This document shows, one piece after another, positions 20,420 through 26,860 of a stretch of DNA of 40,000 nt; the stretch's first letter is position 1, and the number at the start of each line of letters is the position of its first letter. The stretch spans positions 1 to 40,000 of the forward strand of contig JACQZX010000033.1 in assembly GCA_016213665.1 (NCBI GenBank). Direction: 5' to 3'. The stretch comes from Actinomycetota bacterium. Its GTDB lineage: Bacteria; Actinomycetota; Acidimicrobiia; Acidimicrobiales; Ilumatobacteraceae. A program made the translations under genes and the position numbers. The notes beneath the pieces are model-generated. The model saw nothing but the letters and a program-made list of their open reading frames with translations. It was not told where the DNA came from and did no database searches.

Positions 20420-20626
20420 ATGAGTGAGCCGCTCGTCGGTCGGGTTGTTGCATTCGACGACGCCGTCGGTCTCGGCGAAGTAGCGAGCGGTGATGGAACT
20501 CGCTACTCGTTTCACTGCATCGAGATCGCGGATGGCACTCGCACTATCGCCCCCGGAACGAAGGTCAGCTTCACGCTCCTTTGCAAGATGGGTCGCTACG
20601 AGGCGGCGCAACTGACGCCCGTATGA
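20420..20626 (+). CDS. cold-shock-domain-like small protein
   Basis: A 68-residue protein resembling a divergent cold-shock domain. VGRVVAFDDAVGLGEV corresponds to G-x-V-x-x-F-x-x-x-x-G-x-G-x-V, then GTRYSFHCIEIADGTRTI and GTKVSFTLLCKMGRYEA fill the later strands. The RNP1 aromatics (KGFGFI) are largely replaced (VGLGEV), so nucleic-acid binding may be altered. ATG 20420 starts at MSEPLVG; in-frame GTG 20402, which overlaps the previous stop as GTGA, would add 6 residues and cannot be excluded. The stop overlaps the ATL gene (ATGA), so the two are probably co-translated. Confidence 0.75.
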   Translation: MSEPLVGRVVAFDDAVGLGEVASGDGTRYSFHCIEIADGTRTIAPGTKVSFTLLCKMGRYEAAQLTPV

Positions 20627-20922
20627 ACGACCGCGACCGTCGCGTCGTCGACGTCATCCGCGCGCTGCGCGAAGGCGAGGTCGTCACCTACGGGGACATT
20701 GCGGCCGATGCCGGTTATCCGCGGTTGAGTCGGCTGGTCGGCCGCATCCTGGCGGTGACCGACGAGGAACTGCCTTGGTGGCGCGTGGTCAACTCTGTCG
20801 GCCGCCTGGTGCCCGGTCACGAGCGCGAGCAGACGGCGCTGCTCAAAGCGGAGGGCGTCACCGTTACCGATGGCAAGGTGCGCGGTGCCCCGATCGGGCG
20901 CTTCAGCCGGCGGCGTTCTTGA
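20623..20922 (+). CDS. alkyltransferase-like protein (ATL), O6-alkylguanine recognition without Cys
   Basis: A 99-residue protein matching only the DNA-binding domain of O6-alkylguanine-DNA alkyltransferases. VVTYGDIAADAGYPRLSRLVGRIL forms the helix-turn-helix with the arginine finger. The active-site motif PCHRV reads PWWRVV, with Trp in place of the acceptor Cys. ATLs bind O6-alkylguanine lesions and hand them to nucleotide excision repair instead of repairing them directly. ATG 20623 overlaps the upstream stop. The 3' end overlaps the convergent DUF1844 gene by 20 bases. Confidence 0.9.
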   Translation: MNDRDRRVVDVIRALREGEVVTYGDIAADAGYPRLSRLVGRILAVTDEELPWWRVVNSVGRLVPGHEREQTALLKAEGVTVTDGKVRGAPIGRFSRRRS

Positions 20923-21226
20923 TCTGCACGAACGCAAGACGCATGTTGGCGAGCGCGGCGGTGAGGGTGTCGGAATCGGGTCCCAGCCGAGCTCCCAGCC
21001 CCTCGACGAGGCAACCGACAGCGTCGATGGCGAGTGCGGCCTCGCTGAGCGACGGTGGCTCGGACCCGAGATGAATCGCGGCCAACTCGTACAGGCCCAT
21101 CACGTGGTTGGACACCACCACCTCGGCGGGGATTCCGGCCAGCCGTCGGCGGGCATCGCTGATCGCTTGTTGCGCCTCATCGAGGGGGTCGCTGCCGGCG
21201 CTCTCATCGGTGGGAGTGTCGCTCAC
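20903..21226 (-). CDS. DUF1844 family protein
   Basis: A 107-residue DUF1844 protein of unknown function. After an acidic tail (SDTPTDESAGSDPLDEAQQ), the core reads VSNHVMGLYELAAIHLG and LSEAALAIDAVGCLVEGLG, helical segments characteristic of the family, ending MRLAFVQIKNAAG. In Actinobacteria this gene usually sits next to infC, and here it is divergent from it across 225 bases. No signal peptide or catalytic motif is apparent. Confidence 0.85.
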   Translation of the reverse strand: MSDTPTDESAGSDPLDEAQQAISDARRRLAGIPAEVVVSNHVMGLYELAAIHLGSEPPSLSEAALAIDAVGCLVEGLGARLGPDSDTLTAALANMRLAFVQIKNAAG

Positions 21227-21260
21227 CCTTGGTAGCGTAACTGGCTACAACTGAGGCGAA

Positions 21261-21291
21261 GTGGGGTTGCCGCTCGCGGCTGAATCCCCAC
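21261..21291. repeat. hairpin in the DUF1844/infC divergent region
   Basis: GTGGGG (21261-21266) pairs with CCCCAC (21286-21291), and GCCG (21269-21272) with CGGC (21277-21280) around a CTCG loop, with a TT/TGAAT internal loop. It lies upstream of the putative infC -10 box and about 35 bases from the DUF1844 start, so it may be an operator or lie in the DUF1844 5' leader. Confidence 0.45.
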
Positions 21292-21356
21292 CCGGCCACC
21301 TTCATTGCCATTTGGTGACATCAAGCGAAGAGTGCGTCCGGGTCACAAGCATTGCG

Positions 21357-21362
21357 TAGCAT
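21357..21362 (+). promoter_or_regulatory. putative -10 element (TAGCAT) for infC-rpmI-rplT
   Basis: TAGCAT fits TAnnnT and would start transcription near 21369, just before the folded leader at 21375-21430. No clear -35 partner is seen. Confidence 0.35.
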
Positions 21363-21374
21363 GCCGCATGGTGC

Positions 21375-21430
21375 GGTGTGCCCCGGGGTGTTCGGTGACT
21401 TCGCATCACCAACACAGGAGGGGACACACC
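21375..21430 (+). promoter_or_regulatory. long composite hairpin in the infC leader
   Basis: The outer stem pairs GGUGUGCCCC (21375-21384) with GGGG (21420-21423) and CACACC (21425-21430), bulging A21424. The inner stem pairs GUGUU (21388-21392) and GGUGA (21394-21398) with UCACC (21406-21410) and AACAC (21411-21415), bulging C21393, around a CUUCGCA loop. Twenty base pairs in all. An AGGAGGGG run (21416-21423) is partly buried in it, while the free GGAG at 21439-21442 serves the infC start. infC-rpmI-rplT operons are feedback-regulated through leaders in other phyla; regulation here is inference. Confidence 0.6.
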
Positions 21431-21451
21431 CATTCACAGGAGTGAGCAGCC

Positions 21452-22045
21452 ATAGCACCGCCGACGACACCGGAACACCGGTACAACGAGCGCATCCGAG
21501 CCCGCGAGGTCCGATTGATCGGCCACGATGGCCAACAGTTGGGGATCAAGTCGCTGCCCGATGCGCTTACCCTGGCCCGTCAAGCAGATCTCGATCTCGT
21601 CGAGGTTGCGCCGATGGCGACACCGCCAGTGTGCCGGATCATGGATTACGGCAAGTTCCGCTACGAGGAAAGCCAGAAGGCCAAGGAATCGCGTAAGAAG
21701 ACCGTTCACGTATCCATCAAGGAAGTGAAGTTCCGACCCAAGATCGGCAAGGGCGACTTCGACACCAAGGTGCGACACATGCACGACTTCCTCGAAGATG
21801 GCCACAAGGTAAAGGTCACCCTGCAGTTCCGAGGGCGAGAAATGGCGCACCCAGAGCTCGGTTCCCGAATCCTCGATGCGGTGCTCGAACAACTCGGTCC
21901 GACCGCCAAGGTCGAAACCATGGCCCGGCTGGAAGGACGCAACATGACAATGGTGCTAGCTCCCGACAAGAAGGCAGCGCCGAAGAAGTCGACGGAGACA
22001 AAACCTCAGCCAGCCGAAGCGGTCGCCGCTCCCGAACCCGCCTGA
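21452..22045 (+). CDS. infC: translation initiation factor IF-3 (ATA start)
   Basis: IF-3 prevents premature subunit joining and checks the start codon-initiator tRNA match. Residues 12-80 form the N-domain (RYNERIRAREVRLIGHDGQQ, VCRIMDYGKFRYE, in which CRIMDYGK is diagnostic), and 85-175 the C-domain (FRPKIGKGDFDTKVRH, VKVTLQFRGREMAH), followed by a Lys/Pro/Ala tail. The first canonical start, TTG 21515, would delete the invariant NERIRAREVRLI. In frame upstream, the only start-like codon before the TGA at 21443 is ATA 21452, with GGAG 9 bases before it, giving 197 residues. Rare starts (AUU in E. coli) are known to autoregulate infC. Confidence 0.92.
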   Translation: MAPPTTPEHRYNERIRAREVRLIGHDGQQLGIKSLPDALTLARQADLDLVEVAPMATPPVCRIMDYGKFRYEESQKAKESRKKTVHVSIKEVKFRPKIGKGDFDTKVRHMHDFLEDGHKVKVTLQFRGREMAHPELGSRILDAVLEQLGPTAKVETMARLEGRNMTMVLAPDKKAAPKKSTETKPQPAEAVAAPEPA

Positions 22046-22094
22046 ACAGTTCTCAATTCCAACACCGATCAACAGCGAAACACGGAAGCCAATC

Positions 22095-22292
22095 ATGCCC
22101 AAGATGAAGACCAGCAAGACTGCCGCCAAGCGGTTCAAGACCACCGGAACCGGCAAGCTGCGCCGTTTGCAGCAGAACCGCCAACACCTCTTCGAGAAGA
22201 AGCCCTCCACTCGTACTCGCCGTCTCGACGGTGAGGTGGGTGTGCACCTCGGCGACGCCAAGAAGATCAAGCGCCTGCTCTGCAAGCGCTGA
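22095..22292 (+). CDS. rpmI: 50S ribosomal protein L35
   Basis: L35, 65 residues, highly basic. PKMKTSKTAAKRFKTTGTGK is the standard N-terminus (PKMKTHKGAAKRFKxTGTGK), and HLFEKKPSTRTRRLDG matches the central region. ATG 22095 is preceded by CGGAAG. It stands in the conserved infC-rpmI-rplT operon, 49 bases after infC. Confidence 0.97.
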   Translation: MPKMKTSKTAAKRFKTTGTGKLRRLQQNRQHLFEKKPSTRTRRLDGEVGVHLGDAKKIKRLLCKR

Positions 22293-22360
22293 TCGCGCGT
22301 CACCAATGCACTGACAACGTCGTTATACATCTCAAAATCTGAAGGACAGGAGACAGCAAT

Positions 22361-22714
22361 ATGGCTCGTGTAAAGCGTGCCGTCGCCTCGAAGAAGCATC
22401 GTAAGCAGGTGCTCGAGCGGGCGAAGGGGTACTACGGAAACAAGAGCCGCTCGGTACGAGCGGCCCAAGAACAGACGATGCGCAGCGGTCAGTACGCATT
22501 CCGCGACCGGCGCGCCAAGAAGGGTGAGTTCCGCCGTCTTTGGATACAGCGCATCAATGCTGCCTGCCGACTGAACGACATCAGCTACAGCCGCTTCATC
22601 GCCGGTCTCAACGCGGCCGGCATCGAAGTCGATCGCAAGATCCTCGCCGATCTCGCCGTCACCGACGCCGCCGCTTTCACTGCGGTGGTCGTTGCCGCCA
22701 AGGCGGCGCTCTGA
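22361..22714 (+). CDS. rplT: 50S ribosomal protein L20
   Basis: L20, 117 residues, needed early in 50S assembly and a known autoregulator of this operon in several bacteria. [36 protein letters not shown] and [17 protein letters not shown] are diagnostic. ATG 22361 has AGGACAGGAG about 9 bases upstream. The 68-base spacer from rpmI contains no gene. The stop overlaps what appears to be a CTG start of the next gene (CTGA). Confidence 0.97.
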   Translation: MARVKRAVASKKHRKQVLERAKGYYGNKSRSVRAAQEQTMRSGQYAFRDRRAKKGEFRRLWIQRINAACRLNDISYSRFIAGLNAAGIEVDRKILADLAVTDAAAFTAVVVAAKAAL

Positions 22715-23463
22715 GCACTGCCCGCTCGGAAGGGCTCACCTTCTCGAATCCACGGGTTCAAAGACTGCGGCGCCTCCTGGGGCGCCGCAGTGCGCGTGTC
22801 GAGGAAGGCGTGTTCGTGGTGGAAGGCACGAGCCTGATCGCGCAAGCCGCCGCCGCCGGGTGGGAGATCGAGGCACAGTACGTCGCGCCTGGCACGGCGG
22901 CGGTCCCGCTCGACAGCCAGGTATACGAGCTGGCACCGAATGTCATCGAGCGGGTAGCCAGCACCGACGCACCGCAACCGGTGCTAGCTGTTGTTCGTCA
23001 GCGGCTCAGTGCGCTGCCGGCAAGTCCTTCATTCGTGCTGGTCGGCGACCGCGTGGCCGATCCGGGAAACGCAGGCACGATTATCCGCTCGGCGGAGGCC
23101 GCGGGTGCCGATGCGGTGGTTCTGACCATTGGTTCAGTGGATCATTACAACTCGAAGGTCGTCCGCTCGTCGGCCGGGTCGTTGTTCCGCATGCCGGTGC
23201 TGTCGATGGAACTCGCTGAATTGCGGTCCGTCGGTCCGGTGTTGTTGGCCACTTCGTCACACCGCGGTACGGCGTACACGGAGGTCGACTTCACGGCTCC
23301 GGTGGCGATAGTGGTCGGCAACGAGGCACATGGTGTCGACAATGACGCCGAGGTCGACGGCTGGATCACGATTCCACATGCCGGTGCCGCCGAAAGCCTG
23401 AACGTCGCGATGGCGGCGACGGTTATTGCGTTTGAAGTCGCACGGCAGCGACGGCAAGGCTAG
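22711..23463 (+). CDS. TrmH/SpoU-family RNA 2'-O-methyltransferase (CTG start)
   Basis: A 250-residue SPOUT methyltransferase that 2'-O-methylates rRNA or tRNA ribose. The N-terminal substrate-binding domain ([32 protein letters not shown]) is followed by the knotted catalytic domain with motif 1 [20 protein letters not shown], motif 2 VVGNEAHGV and motif 3 [18 protein letters not shown]. No ATG, GTG or TTG exists in frame between the overlapping ATG 22540 (175 bases inside rplT) and a GTG inside GVFVVEG, which would truncate the conserved N-terminus. CTG 22711 overlaps the rplT stop as CTGA and has AAGGCGG just upstream. RlmB/TrmH specificity is not resolvable. Confidence 0.88.
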   Translation: MSTARSEGLTFSNPRVQRLRRLLGRRSARVEEGVFVVEGTSLIAQAAAAGWEIEAQYVAPGTAAVPLDSQVYELAPNVIERVASTDAPQPVLAVVRQRLSALPASPSFVLVGDRVADPGNAGTIIRSAEAAGADAVVLTIGSVDHYNSKVVRSSAGSLFRMPVLSMELAELRSVGPVLLATSSHRGTAYTEVDFTAPVAIVVGNEAHGVDNDAEVDGWITIPHAGAAESLNVAMAATVIAFEVARQRRQG

Positions 23464-23467
23464 CCAG

Positions 23468-24469
23468 ATGATTGTCGACATTCAGGGCGTGCGCGACAGC
23501 GCTCTGGCGCGCCTGGCCGCAGCTACGACCAGCGACGAGGTTCGCGCGATCGAACTCGCGGTGTTGGGGAAGCGCGGCGCGCTGACCGACCTGAAGACCG
23601 CTCTCGGCAAGTTGGCCACCATCGACGAGAAGAAGGCAGCGGGTAGCGCGCTGAACGAGGCCACAGTCGCGGTCGGCGACGCGTTGGCGGCACGGCTGGG
23701 TGAGTTGCGTCACGCCGAGCGCGAGTTGCAACTGGAGGTCGAACGGATCGACCTCACCGAGATTCTGCAACGACCAACACGTGGGCACGCACATGTGGTG
23801 ACACAGGCGTGGCAACGATTGGAAGATGTCTTCGTCGGCCTCGGATTCCAGGTAGCCGAAGGCCCCGAGGTCGAAACCGACTGGCACAACTTCGAAGCAC
23901 TCAACATGCCGCCCAATCACCCGGCACGCAGTATGCACGACACGTTCTACGTTGAACACGGAGCGCCCGGCAGCACGGTGTTGCGCACGCACACCTCGCC
24001 GGTTCAGATCCGCGTGATGCTCAATACGCCACCACCGATCTACATGGTGATGCCAGGGCGCGTTTTCCGCAACGAAACAACCGATGCCACTCATCTTGCA
24101 GTGTTTCACCAGATCGAAGGTTTGGTGATCGACCGCGGCATCACGTTGGCCGACCTCGCCGGGACTGTCGAGTCGTTCACCAAGTCGTTCTTCGGTTCCG
24201 AGTTCTCCAGTCGCCTGCGGCCGAGTTACTTCCCGTTCACGGAACCGTCCGCCGAGTTCGACATCCGCACGCCGGCGGGGAATTGGCTCGAACTGGGCGG
24301 CTGCGGAATGGTGCATCCCAACGTGCTGACTGCGGTTGGGCTCGATCCCGAGGAATGGAGTGGCTTCGCGTTCGGCTTCGGTATCGATCGCATGGCCAAG
24401 GAACGGCACGGCATCGGCGACGTTCGCGAGATGTTCACCAACGACATCCGATTCCTGGAGCAGTTCTGA
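23468..24469 (+). CDS. pheS: phenylalanyl-tRNA synthetase alpha subunit
   Basis: PheS, 333 residues, is the catalytic subunit of the alpha2-beta2 PheRS. The N-terminal coiled-coil (residues 10-90) is followed by the class II core: HVVTQAWQRLEDVF, GPEVETDWHNFEALNMP, motif 2 with FRNETTDATHLAVFHQIEG, the Phe pocket FTEPSAEFDI, and motif 3 GFGIDRMAKERHGIGDVRE. ATG 23468 lies 4 bases after the previous stop; in-frame 23426 would overlap that gene and add no conserved residues. It overlaps pheT by one base (TGATG). Confidence 0.97.
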   Translation: MIVDIQGVRDSALARLAAATTSDEVRAIELAVLGKRGALTDLKTALGKLATIDEKKAAGSALNEATVAVGDALAARLGELRHAERELQLEVERIDLTEILQRPTRGHAHVVTQAWQRLEDVFVGLGFQVAEGPEVETDWHNFEALNMPPNHPARSMHDTFYVEHGAPGSTVLRTHTSPVQIRVMLNTPPPIYMVMPGRVFRNETTDATHLAVFHQIEGLVIDRGITLADLAGTVESFTKSFFGSEFSSRLRPSYFPFTEPSAEFDIRTPAGNWLELGGCGMVHPNVLTAVGLDPEEWSGFAFGFGIDRMAKERHGIGDVREMFTNDIRFLEQF

Positions 24470-26811
24470 TGAGAATCGTGCACTCGTGGTTGAACGATCT
24501 GGTGCCGGTCGGTGACGATGTCGAAGCCGTCGCCGAGGTGATTACCAATCTCGGCCTCGCTGTCGAGTCCATCGATCACGTCGGTGGCTCGGTCGCCGGG
24601 GTAATCACCGCCAAGGTGTTGCGCACCGAACGCCACGCCGGCGCGGCCAAGGTGCACCGCGTCTATGTCGATGCCGGTGATGGTGTCGAGCGACACGTGT
24701 GGTGCGGCGCGTTCAACATGAGAGCCGGCGACATCCTCCCGCTTGCCACTCCGGGCACAGTCATGCCCGATGGCCGCGCCATCGAACCGAAGCCGATCCT
24801 CGGCATAAGCAGCGACGGCATGTTGTGCAGCGCGCGAGAATTGGGTCTCGGGGACGATCACTCGGGGATTCTGATCCTTCCCGCCGACGCGGAGTTAGGT
24901 GTGCCCTACGGCGAGGCGATGGGTCTCGGCGAGGAGATTGTCTACGACCTCGACGTGATGCGCAATCGTCCTGACTGTTACGGCCACCTCGGCATCGCCC
25001 GCGACGTCGCCGCCAAGCTTGGGCTTGCGCTGAACTTGGCACCGGCACCGATCGATCCGGTGGAACCGGCGCGGTCGGCGACCGTCAGGATTGTCGACGG
25101 TGATCGCTGTGCCCGTTTCACGAGCACCGTGATGAGCGGCATAGTTGTCGGACCGTCACCTGATTGGATGCGCCGTCGACTACGCGCTGCCGGCATGCGA
25201 CCGATCAACAACGTCGTCGATGTCAGCAACTACGTAATGCTCGAAACCAATCAGCCCAATCATCCGTACGACTTCGACACCCTTGGAGGCGGTGGGTTCG
25301 TCGTGCGGCGCGCGCATGCGGGCGAGGTGCTGATCACACTCGACGACGTTGCGCGTACCTTGACCCAGGACGACTTGCTGATCTGTGACGCGGCCGATTC
25401 CCCGATCGGCCTCGGCGGCATCATGGGGGGCCAGAACACCGAGATCAGCGATGCAACTACCACCCTCGCGCTGGAGTGTGCCTGGTTCGAGCCGGCAGCG
25501 ATCATGGCCACGGCGGCTCGCCACGGTCTGCGCAGCGAGGCCTCCGCGCGTTTCGAGCGTGGCGTCGATCCGTTCGGAATCGACTCGGCTGTGGCCCGCT
25601 TCGTCGAACTGTTGCGCATCACGTGCCCCGAGCTGATCGTGCACGACGGCCGCGTCGACAGCCGCTCATCGCAGCTTCCCGTGGCTGCCAGTCCTGTCGT
25701 GCGACCCGGCCGGGTCAGCGCGCTGCTGGGAGCAACGTTCGACGCGGCGTCGATCACGGCTCTAATTGAGCCGATCGGGTTTGCGACGCGGGCGCACGGT
25801 TCCGACCTGCTGGTGACGGTGCCCTCATGGCGACCCGATTGCACGCTCGAGATCGACATCGTCGAGGAAGTCGGCCGTCATTACGGCTACGAACGACTGG
25901 GCAAGACCGTCCCGAAGAGCACGGTCCCCGGTGGTCTCAGCGGCATGCAGCAGCGACGGCGCCAGTTGCGCGAGGTGTTGCTCGGGCTCGGCATCAGCGA
26001 GGCGATGCCGCACCCGTTCCTCGCGGTCGACGACCTGGCGAAGGCGGCATTGGCGACCGATGCGGTACGCCTGTCGAATCCGTTGGCTGTAGGTGACGAC
26101 GTGCTGCGCACGTCGCTGCGTCCTGGCTTGTTGAAGGCGTTGGCTTTCAACGAATCCCATCGACGCACGGGCGTCGCGCTGTTCGAAATCGGCCACGTGT
26201 ATCCGCCGAGCGATGACGTGCTGCCGGCCGAGTTCGAGTCGTTGGCGGTGGTTCTCGCTGACCGCGCCGCGCCGCAGGCGGTGGCCGTGTGGCGTGAGCT
26301 GGCGAGCGCGATGGGTTGGGGTGCGCGGCTCGACCAGGGCAACGTGCCGGCGGGCATGCATCCAGCACGCTCGGCGACGTTGTCGTTGGGCCGCGACGCA
26401 ATCGGAGCAGTGGGCGAGATTCACCCCGATGTCACTGATGCCTTCGAGGTCGGCGAACGGGTAGCGGTACTGGAGTTGAACCTCACGGTTCTGCTCGCCA
26501 CCGAGCCGAGAGTCTCGCAATGGAAGCCGACCAGCCGCTTTCCGTCGAGCGACCTCGATCTCGCGCTGGTGGTACCGCACGCCGTGACGGCCGAGAAGAT
26601 CGACAAGGCCATCCGCCAAGCCGCCGGCGCATTGCTGGTCGACCTGCAACTGTTCGACGTCTACCGGGGCGTGGGCGAGGGTGTTCGCAGCCTGGCCTAT
26701 CGCCTGCGGCTACAAGCCGCGGACCGGACTCTCACCGATGAAGACGTGGCCAACGTCCGTGCCAAGGTGGAAGCCGCGACCATCAAGATGGGCGTAACAC
26801 TCCGCAGCTGA
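24469..26811 (+). CDS. pheT: phenylalanyl-tRNA synthetase beta subunit
   Basis: PheT, 780 residues, handles editing and tRNA binding. In order: B1 core start (MRIVHSWLNDLVPV), an OB-fold tRNA-binding domain (about 40-150, VWCGAFNMRAGDILPLATPG, ISSDGMLCSARELG), B3/B4 editing domain (about 200-380, NNVVDVSNYVMLETNQPNHP, LGGIMGGQNTEIS), B5 domain (about 400-480), the inactive catalytic-like core (EEVGRHYGYERL, LSNPLAVGDDVLRTSLRPGL) and the C-terminal FDX-ACB domain (SRFPSSDLDLALVVPH). All domains are present. It is the last gene of the infC-pheT run and converges on the GGDEF-EAL gene. Confidence 0.97.
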   Translation: MRIVHSWLNDLVPVGDDVEAVAEVITNLGLAVESIDHVGGSVAGVITAKVLRTERHAGAAKVHRVYVDAGDGVERHVWCGAFNMRAGDILPLATPGTVMPDGRAIEPKPILGISSDGMLCSARELGLGDDHSGILILPADAELGVPYGEAMGLGEEIVYDLDVMRNRPDCYGHLGIARDVAAKLGLALNLAPAPIDPVEPARSATVRIVDGDRCARFTSTVMSGIVVGPSPDWMRRRLRAAGMRPINNVVDVSNYVMLETNQPNHPYDFDTLGGGGFVVRRAHAGEVLITLDDVARTLTQDDLLICDAADSPIGLGGIMGGQNTEISDATTTLALECAWFEPAAIMATAARHGLRSEASARFERGVDPFGIDSAVARFVELLRITCPELIVHDGRVDSRSSQLPVAASPVVRPGRVSALLGATFDAASITALIEPIGFATRAHGSDLLVTVPSWRPDCTLEIDIVEEVGRHYGYERLGKTVPKSTVPGGLSGMQQRRRQLREVLLGLGISEAMPHPFLAVDDLAKAALATDAVRLSNPLAVGDDVLRTSLRPGLLKALAFNESHRRTGVALFEIGHVYPPSDDVLPAEFESLAVVLADRAAPQAVAVWRELASAMGWGARLDQGNVPAGMHPARSATLSLGRDAIGAVGEIHPDVTDAFEVGERVAVLELNLTVLLATEPRVSQWKPTSRFPSSDLDLALVVPHAVTAEKIDKAIRQAAGALLVDLQLFDVYRGVGEGVRSLAYRLRLQAADRTLTDEDVANVRAKVEAATIKMGVTLRS

Positions 26812-26820
26812 CACAGAGAC

Positions 26821-26858
26821 AAGGGTCGGCCCGCCAGTCGTCGTACCCCGTGGCCCTT
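26821..26858. terminator. candidate terminator between convergent pheT and the GGDEF-EAL gene
   Basis: AAGGGTC (26821-26827) can pair with GGCCCTT (26852-26858), one G-T pair, across a 24-base partly structured loop. The position in a 49-base gap between convergent stops suits a terminator, but the loop is long and there is no T run. Confidence 0.3.
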
Positions 26859-26860
26859 CG

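Noticed and set aside
21515-22045. TTG 21515 as the infC start
   Set aside because: It removes the invariant NERIRAREVRLI segment of IF3.
22540-23463. ATG 22540 as the start of the TrmH-family gene
   Set aside because: The first 57 residues lie antiparallel in sense to nothing conserved: they are an out-of-frame reading of rplT, rich in Arg/His with no family match.
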